Source: a virus. From it: 64,000 nucleotides of DNA. The stretch covers positions 1-64,000 of IMG/VR virus record IMGVR_UViG_3300045921_000267; one strand, given 5' to 3'. This document shows positions 7,548 through 13,999 of the stretch, piece by piece. Below the pieces are notes generated by a model. It worked only from the letters and a program-made list of their open reading frames with translations. It ran no database searches and was not told the DNA's origin. Made by a program: the position numbers and the translations under genes. Numbering within the stretch: the first letter of the stretch is position 1; each line of letters starts with the position of its first letter.

Positions 7548-8392
7548 GATGCACCTCCTTTCGCGCGCTTGGCGCGCAACTTCGCAGCGAGCGCGTTGTC
7601 GTCGAGCACAGACACATCGCCCGACGCAATTCGTCGGCGCCGCTCTTCTTCTTCGAGCCGTTCGCGCTCGCGCTGCTCTTCGAGCGCGCGAGCCGCCGCT
7701 TCAGCCGCCTTGCGCTCTTCCTCGCGCTTGCGCTCTTCCGCGGCGTGTTTCTCCATCCAGTGCAGCGCGAGACCATGCGCGATGCGCGCGTTCGTCACCG
7801 TGCCGAACGCATCGGCCTGCGCCGTCGGCGGATAGGCGACGAGTCGCTCATCGCCTTGCTCGACCTGCGTGTACCACTGCGTGAACGCTTTGCGCGCCGC
7901 AGACTCGACGGAAAAGACCGACGCCTGCACGCCACCATCGATCAATCCGTCGATCGCGATGCGACCGCGGATCGGTTCGATCGTGCCACGCTCGACGACG
8001 AACCACGAATGCGAGCCGAGCGTGAAGCGCGTGAGCGTGATGAGGTGCATCGGTTGCTCCGCCACGAGAGGCTCCCACGAACGAGCCTCGCCACGTGCCC
8101 CGACAACCGCATTCGCCATGTCTTTGGCGTAGGTCATGTAGAAGCGCTCGACGCGCGAAACACCAGCATCGAGCTGGCCGAAGCTCTCGACGGGCAGATC
8201 AACGAAAAGCCCGCGCTGAACCTGGCCCACGAGCGACGCAACCGAAGGCGCACCGTTCTTCGCGAAGTCGCGCCATCGCCCGAACGCGAAGCGCTGCGCC
8301 GGCGCGATCGGCTCCGCCAGCGTATCGAAACGATAGACTTCGATGGGATCGGCATCGGGCTTCGATCTCTTACCGACAATCCTGATCGCCAT
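7544..8392 (-). CDS. Hypothetical protein between AAA+ ATPase and VWA protein
   Basis: The 282-residue product (start ATG 8392, GGAGAAGTGACG site) has a globular N-terminal two thirds of unknown fold (GRWRDFAKNG, RVERFYMTYAKDM) and a long charged coiled coil at the end (roughly residues 215-282, rich in EERKREEERKAAE-type sequence). It is coupled on both sides: two bases separate it from the ATPase stop, and its own stop overlaps the VWA start. The layout suggests a third subunit or adaptor of the AAA-VWA machine. No family is recognised. Confidence 0.85.
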   Translation of the reverse strand: MAIRIVGKRSKPDADPIEVYRFDTLAEPIAPAQRFAFGRWRDFAKNGAPSVASLVGQVQRGLFVDLPVESFGQLDAGVSRVERFYMTYAKDMANAVVGARGEARSWEPLVAEQPMHLITLTRFTLGSHSWFVVERGTIEPIRGRIAIDGLIDGGVQASVFSVESAARKAFTQWYTQVEQGDERLVAYPPTAQADAFGTVTNARIAHGLALHWMEKHAAEERKREEERKAAEAAARALEEQRERERLEEEERRRRIASGDVSVLDDNALAAKLRAKRAKGGAS

Positions 8393-8394
8393 CG

Positions 8395-9354
8395 TCACTT
8401 CTCCTCTTCGTAGCCGAAGATGCGACGAATCACGCTCCGCGCGACCGACGCATCCGTCGGCGACTCCAACTTGCGCAGCACCGCGAGATCCGCGGCGCGC
8501 AACACGTCGTTGTCGAGATCGTGAATCAGACGCGCCCACTGCACGCACCGTCGCGTGCTGAAATCGGCTTTGAACTTCTGATCCTTGCGCAACGCATCGG
8601 CGACACGAGCGATGCCCTCAGCGAAGTCGAAGTCGAGTTCGGGCACATTCACACGAATGCGCTCGCGCTCGACATCTTTGCTCGGGTAGTCACACGCGAT
8701 CACGACGCCGAAGCGATCGACGAACGCCGCGTTCATCGGATTCGTACCGGCGTGCCGAGCACGCGCGCTCGCACGAAAGCCGATCGTGTTGCCCGTCGCG
8801 AAGATGCGGAAGTCGGGATGCGCCGTGATCGTCTTCTTCAGTTCGGGAACGTGAAGCTCACGTCGGTCTTCTTCGAAAACGGGCTGAAGAACGAAGAGCA
8901 CACTCGGCAGCGCCGCATCGATCTCGTCCAGCAACACCCACCAGCCCTGCTCCATCGCTACGGCAAGATCACCGGGCGAGAAGATGAGCGAGAGCACCCC
9001 GTCCTGCGACGTCGGCTTCATCATGCCTCGCAAATTCGAAACGCGTGTCTCGCCGTCGCAATTGAACCGCACGAGAGGCATGTTCGTCATCGCCGCGAGC
9101 GCACCGATCACGCTCGTCTTGCCGCACCCCGTCGGACCGGTGAGAAGCACGTTCATGTTGCGTCGCACCGCGATCGCGATCTCCTCGCACTGCGCGGAGT
9201 CGAAGACGTACGGGCGTGGCTTCGGCACACCCGCTTGCTCATGCGCCGTGACACGCGCGCGAAACGTCGCGCCTCCGATGATGCGATCCTCGTAGCTGAT
9301 CGACTGCGCGGCATCTTGTAGACCGCGCGGCTTCCTCTTCATGCTCTTGTCCAT
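8395..9354 (-). CDS. MoxR/CobS-like AAA+ ATPase
   Basis: This 319-residue ATPase has Walker A GPTGCGKTS at about residues 73-81, Walker B WWVLLDEIDA, and a sensor-1 region IFATGNTIG, the pattern of the MoxR/CobS clade. Such ATPases form rings that work with a VWA-domain partner to remodel a target protein, and the partner is encoded two genes downstream. The start at 9354 (MDKSMKRKPRG) has an AAGGA site that forms part of a leader sequence also found upstream of the gene starting at 10398. Related pairs are known from large phages, where their targets are mostly undefined. Confidence 0.9.
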   Translation of the reverse strand: MDKSMKRKPRGLQDAAQSISYEDRIIGGATFRARVTAHEQAGVPKPRPYVFDSAQCEEIAIAVRRNMNVLLTGPTGCGKTSVIGALAAMTNMPLVRFNCDGETRVSNLRGMMKPTSQDGVLSLIFSPGDLAVAMEQGWWVLLDEIDAALPSVLFVLQPVFEEDRRELHVPELKKTITAHPDFRIFATGNTIGFRASARARHAGTNPMNAAFVDRFGVVIACDYPSKDVERERIRVNVPELDFDFAEGIARVADALRKDQKFKADFSTRRCVQWARLIHDLDNDVLRAADLAVLRKLESPTDASVARSVIRRIFGYEEEK

Positions 9355-9382
9355 CGTCTCGTCCTTGAGCTAGGTACTGTTC
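9345..9382 (-). repeat. Duplicated leader/ribosome-binding cassette, copy 1
   Basis: Reading leftward, CTGAACAGTACCTAGCTC is followed by an AAGGACGAGACG site and ATGGACAAGA. A closely similar stretch precedes the gene starting at 10398. The repeat covers the intergenic leader, the ribosome binding site and the first three codons. Confidence 0.6.
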
Positions 9383-9390
9383 AGGTTCGT

Positions 9391-10398
9391 TCATGGCATC
9401 GGGCGCGGCGCGCGCCGCGCCTTCAGCGCAGCCAGCTTCGCTTCACGTGCCGCGCGCGCTTTCGCGAGGAACTCTTCGCGTTCACGCCACGGCAGATCGA
9501 TCGCCGCATCGAGCGTCGAAGTCAGCCACCGGAGCGAAAGAAGCAGCAACTTCGTCTGCCGCCACACCTCGCTCTTCTGCGCAGTGAGATAGTCGGCGCG
9601 ACGGTAGAAGCGCAGTGCGTTGCGCATCGGCCTCACGAGCCTCGCGATGCGCGAGTAGACGTCGTGCTGCGTCTGCCCGAGCAGCATGATCTCGTGCTCG
9701 CGCCGACCGTAGCGACCGTAGTAGCGGAACTCATGCGCGAGGCTTTCGAGTCCCGCGTAGTGCTTCTCCATCTCGACGTGATCGGGATGCTCGTTGCGCC
9801 ACGCTTCCTTCTTCCACAGAGACATGCACTCGCGCAGGTTGCGTTCGAGGATCGCTCTCGCTTCCTCGCTCGTCTCCGCGCCCCGCACCTTCAGCCCAAA
9901 GTTGATGATGCAGTTGCTGCCGACCCACAAATCACCCCCACCAGCGATGTTCTGAAGTCGGAAGTCATACTGCAACTTGTCGCGGTTCGATCCGTCGTCT
10001 TTCGAATCGCCTTTGCCGCAGAGGGCACACGACGCGATGCACGCGCCGTGGTTTCGAATGCTCGTGAGCGTCGGCACGAACTCGAATTCGCGCCGCACAC
10101 GTGCCATAACCTCATCGTCGAGTTTCGCGAAGACGTGTTCGAGATCGCTATCGTTCGCAGCAGAGAGATCGAAGTTGCACTTCTCGATCTCACGAAACGC
10201 TCGCTGCTCAGCCAGCGAGAACTCGCGGAAGACCGTCGAGTGCATCAGCAGCACGACAGTCGTGCGGACGTGCTTGTAGTGCAAGCCCGGCCCCTCATGG
10301 CCGAACATGCGTGTCTTCGTCGCGCTGCGCGTCTTGCGCTTCGCGATCTCGGGGTTCGCAATCGGCTCGCTCGTCTCGGTCACACTGTTCTTGTCCAT
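9391..10398 (-). CDS. Hypothetical protein with possible zinc site
   Basis: This 335-residue protein begins MDKNSVTETSEPIANPEIAK at 10398. A Cys cluster (CIASCALCGKG, about residues 125-135) could bind metal. The region after it (DFRLQNIAGGGDLWVGSNC) suggests a small beta domain. The C-terminal half is helical and very rich in Arg (REFRYYGRYGRREHE-like, ending KARRAPRPMP). The family is not recognised. The start shares its leader and first codons with the AAA+ gene downstream. Nucleic-acid binding is plausible from the charge but is inference. Confidence 0.8.
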   Translation of the reverse strand: MDKNSVTETSEPIANPEIAKRKTRSATKTRMFGHEGPGLHYKHVRTTVVLLMHSTVFREFSLAEQRAFREIEKCNFDLSAANDSDLEHVFAKLDDEVMARVRREFEFVPTLTSIRNHGACIASCALCGKGDSKDDGSNRDKLQYDFRLQNIAGGGDLWVGSNCIINFGLKVRGAETSEEARAILERNLRECMSLWKKEAWRNEHPDHVEMEKHYAGLESLAHEFRYYGRYGRREHEIMLLGQTQHDVYSRIARLVRPMRNALRFYRRADYLTAQKSEVWRQTKLLLLSLRWLTSTLDAAIDLPWREREEFLAKARAAREAKLAALKARRAPRPMP

Positions 10399-10428
10399 CG
10401 TCTCATCCTTTCGAGCTACTGTTGTCAG
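10389..10428 (-). repeat. Duplicated leader/ribosome-binding cassette, copy 2
   Basis: Reading leftward, CTGACAACAGTAGCTC is followed by AAAGGATGAGACG and ATGGACAAGA, matching the leader at 9345-9382 apart from small insertions and substitutions. It overlaps the stop codon of the 82-residue gene. Confidence 0.6.
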
Positions 10429-10673
10429 TCGAGAATGAAGACCTCGGCGCTCGCGGCGTGCCCCCACGTCGCACGCTCGTTGCGCGCAACGTCGAACGCG
10501 ACCGCATGAATCGCTTCCGCCAACGGAAGCTCGACGATGAACGTGCCTCGCTGATCGAAAAGCGCCACCATCACGCTCTTCAGCGGCGCGTTCGGGCGAC
10601 TCACGTGCAGCGCGAGAAGCCCTTTCGCGATCGACTCAGTGAGCAGCCCACGATGCCGAAGCTTCGTGCTCAT
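10425..10673 (-). CDS. Hypothetical 82-residue protein
   Basis: This small protein (MSTKLRHRGLLTESIAKG onward) has an alternating hydrophobic pattern in the middle (VMVALFDQRGTFIVELPLAE) that looks like a small beta-sheet domain. The ATG at 10673 follows GGAGGACGAGTG. A nine-codon frame with its own GGAGG site (MIEMQMEDE) ends directly on this start as TGATG, so the gene may be translationally coupled to a mini-cistron. No family is recognised. Confidence 0.7.
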   Translation of the reverse strand: MSTKLRHRGLLTESIAKGLLALHVSRPNAPLKSVMVALFDQRGTFIVELPLAEAIHAVAFDVARNERATWGHAASAEVFILD

Positions 10674-10731
10674 CACTCGTCCTCCATCTGCATCTCGATC
10701 ATGTTCAGCCTCCGATGACGCACGGCCCCAT

Positions 10732-10778
10732 GCCGCACTGACAGTGCTCGATGCGAGATCGATCACTGTCAGTGCGGC
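10732..10778 (-). other. Perfect 15-bp hairpin between two genes
   Basis: GCCGCACTGACAGTG at 10732-10746 pairs perfectly with 10764-10778 across a 17-base loop that itself contains CGATCTCGCATCG. It lies in the gap between the genes ending at 10805 and starting at 10673. There is no T-tract, so it is not a classical terminator. RNA processing, attenuation or a protein-binding site are all possible. Confidence 0.7.
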
Positions 10779-10804
10779 GCGAGCCGAAGCTCACGCCGCG
10801 CGCG

Positions 10805-11464
10805 TCAAAGCACTCCGGGAATGGAGAACTTCACGCGTCCTGCCCTCGTCAAGACGAACACGCCGCGGTTCCGCAAGGACTGCCACACGGCATCGGCATC
10901 GCCATTCATATGCGACGTGCTCATGCACGCCCGCACGATGCGGTCTGCTTCATTCGCAGTCTCGTGTTCGCCATCTTGCAGATCGGTGAAACTGCGCGCG
11001 AGCATCGCCTCGATCTGCTTCTTGGAGCGCTTCGTCTCGATGCGAACGAAGCCGCGAGCTTGCAACGAGCGAATGAGCATGAAGTGCTCGTCGTCGCCCA
11101 TGTCGACGAGCGAGAGCTTCACGCGGTACTCGACGGGCGCCGAGAACGTGCCGCAGATGTACTCGCTCGGATTGTACAGACGGTTACCGATCTCGAAAGT
11201 CGTCTTCTCATACGGCACGCGCGGGTCGCGCACGCGCACGTCGAGACCGATCACACGCTCGAACGCGCGCTCGCTCAGCACGATCGGTTCGCGCGTGTGA
11301 GTGTCCGCCGCGAAGCGGACGATGTAACTACGCTCCAACGTTTCAGCGTCAAAACGCTCGGGGTAGCGATCAACGATCGCGAGCTTGTTGTCCCACGCGC
11401 CCCAACGCAGCCCGCCGCGCGCACTCGTGTGCGGCGGGAGTTCAGCGAGCCGTACCGTCTGCAT
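10805..11464 (-). CDS. Hypothetical 219-residue protein
   Basis: The protein starts MQTVRLAELPPHTSARG at 11464, the first ATG after the stop of the upstream gene. The ribosome binding site is weak (GGGCGGCAG), so the start is less sure. The sequence is mixed alpha/beta (EYRVKLSLVDMGDDEHFMLI, FVRIETKRSKKQIEAMLA) and ends in a basic segment. No family or motif is recognised. It sits in a run of small unknown genes between the primase and the AAA-VWA genes, typical of phage takeover or accessory functions. Confidence 0.75.
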   Translation of the reverse strand: MQTVRLAELPPHTSARGGLRWGAWDNKLAIVDRYPERFDAETLERSYIVRFAADTHTREPIVLSERAFERVIGLDVRVRDPRVPYEKTTFEIGNRLYNPSEYICGTFSAPVEYRVKLSLVDMGDDEHFMLIRSLQARGFVRIETKRSKKQIEAMLARSFTDLQDGEHETANEADRIVRACMSTSHMNGDADAVWQSLRNRGVFVLTRAGRVKFSIPGVL

Positions 11465-11486
11465 CACTGCCGCCCACTGAACGTTT

Positions 11487-11500
11487 CGGGCTCGGGTCAG
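11487..11500 (-). repeat. Truncated copy of the gene-end repeat
   Basis: The first bases of the 79-bp element (CTGACCCGAGCCCGAAACG reading leftward) recur here directly on the stop codon of the gene at 11497-12015, but the hairpin part is absent. Confidence 0.6.
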
Positions 11501-12015
11501 CTCGCATGATTGACGATCAGACTCAGCGTCGCAGTCGCGACCGCGACCCACAACGTGAGGCTCTCGGGAGCATCGGCCGCTTCCGCGGCCATGATCTCCC
11601 GCGCCACGGCGGCAGCATCAAGGTGCGACGCTCCGCCGCCCACGGCGGCAAGCACCGCATCAACAAGACGCCAGGCGCAACCGACCCCGCACTCATCGAA
11701 GAGTTCGACGAGCACGTCCCGGACTTCACCACGCTCCAAAGATGCAGCAACCAATCGGTCCACCCACTGCTGAGGCCAACGTGGGTGGCAGGCGTCTCTG
11801 CCGGGTCCCGCGCACACCGGGGGCGGCGAGAGCGGGATGTCAAGCGTGTAGCCACGCTTGACGAGCGAGGCCGCGACGTCTGACGCCACGTGGTGCGCAA
11901 GCCACGCGTCTCGCGTACGCGAGAACTCCGCGCGGAGCTGTGCGCGGAGATCGGCGCGGTGGTCGCGACCATCTTCGGGGGCCTGCGGCAAAGTGAGAAC
12001 TTGTCCTCGCTTCAT
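11497..12015 (-). CDS. Hypothetical 172-residue protein
   Basis: This product begins MKRGQVLTLPQAPEDGRDH at 12015 with a good AAAGGAGAAG site. The middle contains several Cys (CAGPGRDACHPRW, DECGVGCAW). The C-terminal part is Ala-rich and ends in a hydrophobic stretch (LTLWVAVATATLSLIV) that could be a membrane segment or a buried helix. No family is recognised. Its stop codon lies inside a truncated copy of the 79-bp element that follows two neighbouring genes. Confidence 0.75.
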   Translation of the reverse strand: MKRGQVLTLPQAPEDGRDHRADLRAQLRAEFSRTRDAWLAHHVASDVAASLVKRGYTLDIPLSPPPVCAGPGRDACHPRWPQQWVDRLVAASLERGEVRDVLVELFDECGVGCAWRLVDAVLAAVGGGASHLDAAAVAREIMAAEAADAPESLTLWVAVATATLSLIVNHAS

Positions 12016-12040
12016 TTTCTTCTCCTTTCATCCAAAAGTC

Positions 12041-12119
12041 ACTGACACCCATCGTCAGGTCGCGCCTCACGCGACGACGGGCACCGCTCACGCGGTGCCC
12101 GTTTCGGGCTCGGGTCAGT
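12041..12119 (-). repeat. 79-bp gene-end element, copy 1 (two hairpins)
   Basis: This element is identical to 12420-12498 except at one base. Its ends are the inverted hexamers ACTGAC/GTCAGT. Inside are a perfect 9-bp stem GGGCACCGC closing a GTGA loop (GNRA type) and a second 6-bp stem (GTCGCG-TGAGG-CGCGAC). It starts 18 bases after the stop of the 12137-12400 gene. There is no U-tract; it may be a processing or stabilising 3' structure. Confidence 0.9.
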
Positions 12120-12136
12120 TCCGGGTGCGGCGCATC

Positions 12137-12400
12137 TCAGGCTCTCTGCGCGCCTGCATTCAGTTCGGCGGCCAGAGCCTTGGCCTCCGCCGTCGCGCGC
12201 GCGAAAGCGCACCGATCCGTGAGCCCATCGAAGCACCGCTCCCACGTGCGGATGATCTTCACGACCCCGCGGGCACGCTGTGAGATCATCGCTGGCCGTG
12301 CACCACGCTCGACTTCGATCACTGCTACACGACCATAACGGCCCCAGCAGTTCGATGGCATCTTCGCACAAGCCGTCATGACGATGTACTCCGTTTCCAT
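12137..12400 (-). CDS. Hypothetical 87-residue protein
   Basis: The start METEYIVMTACAKMPSNCWG at 12400 has a GAAGGAGGCGAAG site. The N-terminal half looks like a compact beta structure (RYGRVAVIEVERG) and the C-terminal half is helical with many Ala, including CFDGLTDRCAFARATAEAKAL. No family is recognised. It is framed by the two full copies of the 79-bp element, which suggests that this small gene and its flanks form a cassette or that the element arose by local duplication. Confidence 0.75.
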   Translation of the reverse strand: METEYIVMTACAKMPSNCWGRYGRVAVIEVERGARPAMISQRARGVVKIIRTWERCFDGLTDRCAFARATAEAKALAAELNAGAQRA

Positions 12401-12419
12401 CTTCGCCTCCTTCAATACT

Positions 12420-12498
12420 ACTGACGCCCATCGTCAGGTCGCGCCTCACGCGACGACGGGCACCGCTCACGCGGTGCCCGTTTCGGGCTCGGGTCAGT
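12420..12498 (-). repeat. 79-bp gene-end element, copy 2
   Basis: This is the second near-identical copy, beginning on the stop codon (TAC TGA CCC) of the 12494-12757 gene and ending 20 bases before the next ATG. Same two hairpins as copy 1. Confidence 0.9.
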
Positions 12499-12757
12499 AA
12501 CGACCGCCCACGTCGCAGCATCCGCAGCACGGCGCATCTTCGCAGATGCCGCGCGGCACGCTCATGTAGCGGTAGCTGCGGCGGTTGTACTGCAACGAGA
12601 CGATCGAGATGCCGTTACCACGGAAGAGGACTTTCGAAACAACCTCTTCCTTCGTCTCGCCGCTCCGCTTCAGCACGATGATCTTGTCACCAGGATTCAC
12701 ATCTTGCGTGACCTTCGCCCCCCAAGTGTTGTTGCGAAGCTTGATGTAGGTCGCCAT
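12494..12757 (-). CDS. Hypothetical 87-residue protein with C-terminal Cys cluster
   Basis: This small protein (MATYIKLRNNTWGAKVTQDV onward) has a beta-rich body that could be an SH3-like or KOW-like fold (NPGDKIIVLKRSG, GISIVSLQYN) and ends in a dense cysteine cluster (CEDAPCCGCCDVGGRY), a likely metal-binding site. The start at 12757 has a GGAGGACCC site. It is the first gene after the origin-like gap, so its promoter should lie in that gap. The function is unknown. Confidence 0.8.
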   Translation of the reverse strand: MATYIKLRNNTWGAKVTQDVNPGDKIIVLKRSGETKEEVVSKVLFRGNGISIVSLQYNRRSYRYMSVPRGICEDAPCCGCCDVGGRY

Positions 12758-12859
12758 GGGTCCTCCGTCGTCCGGCCGAGCCGGCTAGGTAGGAGCGGCA
12801 CCGCGCCGCTCATGACCATCTAGTAGGTCCGGTCAGGGGGTCGGTTCGCAGGATTCGAG

Positions 12860-12893
12860 AAAAAAAGATGCGAACCCCAGTTTTCGTGGGGTT
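12860..12893 (-). terminator. Rho-independent terminator after primase
   Basis: Reading leftward, AACCCCA pairs with TGGGGTT across CGAAAAC, followed by CGCATC and seven T. This should end the helicase-primase transcript. The same stem followed by TTTTG on the other strand might also stop rightward transcription. Confidence 0.75.
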
Positions 12894-12932
12894 TTGCCAT
12901 CTCTTTTCTTCTCCCCCACCCCATCCCCACCC

Positions 12933-12941
12933 TGTGGATAA
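12933..12941 (+). other. Perfect DnaA box (TGTGGATAA)
   Basis: The 9-mer is the exact complement of the consensus DnaA box TTATCCACA. It lies 27 bases from the primase stop in the non-coding gap. Confidence 0.5.
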
Positions 12942-12967
12942 CCACCTGCACCTACATGTAGTACATG

Positions 12968-13999
12968 CTACAGGCGCGGGACCCACGTCACCGCGCGGGT
13001 GACGATGCTCGCGTTCTGCTCGCGAGTGAGTGAGCCCGCGTCATAGCCTGGTGGCGGAGCGCAGATCCTCACTTCCGCGTGCGCTGAAAGCTCACGCGCG
13101 ATCGCTTCAGCGCTCGCCGCTTCGTCCGCCCCGTGATCGAGATAGATGGTGAATCGCTGCGCACGCATTCTCTTCAGTCGTTCGAGCTTCACGGGTCCAG
13201 CGACTTTGCCGAGCAGCGCGACCGCGTGCACGCCAACTTTGATCGCGTCGATGGGCCCCTCGCAGATCACGACATGAGGCTCGACACTCGCGCGCTCGTA
13301 GTTGAAAAGCACCTCGTGTGCCTGCACATCGTCACTCGATCGGATCAACGGATTGATGCTCTTCACGTAACCAGTACGTGCACGCCACTCGCGCTCTTGC
13401 TCTTTCGTGAGACCCGATGGAGGGTCCCACGTCGCACGCGCTTGCCAGTAGACAAGCGTGCCATCCATCCGACACAGAAAGACGATGCGATCTTTCGTTC
13501 GACCGGAGCGCCCGAACGCGAGGCCGAACTCGCGCACCATCGGCTCATCGATGCCGCGGCGCGCGAGGTATTCCCACGCGCGAGCGTGAGGCGCGCACGG
13601 CACGGTGAGGATCTCGGCACCATCTGGCCATGGCGACTGCGGCAAGCGGCGCACCGCAGGCTTCGGCGGCTCCATCGGCATAAGCGCCGACGAGAGCGCA
13701 GCCGCGTTTGAATCGCCGCCGATGTAACGCGAGATGAACCACTGCACCGCGCCAAGCTCATCGAGCTTCAGCACGTCGCGCACGAGCGCGAACGTGTCGA
13801 ACCCTCGCTTGCACCCCCAGCAGATCCCCGCGCGCTTCTGCGCGTTGAACCGCAGGCGCGATGACGAACAGTGCGGACACGTGAAGAGCCACTCGTGCGA
13901 CATGGCGGAAAGGCTCTCCTTCCGGCCACCAACGGCGCGCGCAAATGGTGCGATCTGGAACGCCGCGACGGCGCGTTCAAGTCGATCATTCGTCGTCAT
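12968..13999 (-). CDS. Bacterial-type DNA primase (zinc finger + Toprim)
   Basis: This 343-residue primase makes RNA primers for replication. A CHC2-like zinc finger is visible at residues 41-63 (CPHC, then CWGC). The Toprim domain carries the conserved glutamate in VVICEGPIDA (about residue 240) and the acidic pair region FTIYLDHGADEA (about 285). It is shorter than cellular DnaG and lacks the C-terminal helicase-binding domain of that protein. The ATG at 13999 overlaps the helicase end by 14 bases, so the two are co-translated, as expected for partners at the fork. A terminator and an origin-like region follow. Confidence 0.9.
   Translation of the reverse strand: MTTNDRLERAVAAFQIAPFARAVGGRKESLSAMSHEWLFTCPHCSSSRLRFNAQKRAGICWGCKRGFDTFALVRDVLKLDELGAVQWFISRYIGGDSNAAALSSALMPMEPPKPAVRRLPQSPWPDGAEILTVPCAPHARAWEYLARRGIDEPMVREFGLAFGRSGRTKDRIVFLCRMDGTLVYWQARATWDPPSGLTKEQEREWRARTGYVKSINPLIRSSDDVQAHEVLFNYERASVEPHVVICEGPIDAIKVGVHAVALLGKVAGPVKLERLKRMRAQRFTIYLDHGADEAASAEAIARELSAHAEVRICAPPPGYDAGSLTREQNASIVTRAVTWVPRL

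Larger units (their letters stand above)
12758..12967 (-). promoter_or_regulatory. Origin-like intergenic region after the primase
   Basis: This 210-bp gap is the longest in the window. It holds the palindrome CATGTA-G-TACATG (12955-12967), one perfect DnaA box TGTGGATAA (12933-12941), a C-rich strand (12911-12930), a terminator hairpin followed by seven A (T on the coding strand), the inverted repeat GGTTCGCA/TGCGAACC (12843-12850, 12869-12876) and GC-rich palindromes near the next start. It lies beside the primase and replicative helicase genes. An origin role is inferred; a single DnaA box could be chance. It must also contain the promoter of the 12757 gene, which I cannot pinpoint. Confidence 0.5.

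Noticed and set aside
5154-7835. 893-codon rightward open frame
   Set aside because: It lies antisense to the VWA and neighbouring genes. Its translation is Arg/Ala/Leu-rich shadow sequence with an anti-repeat block; high GC makes such frames common.
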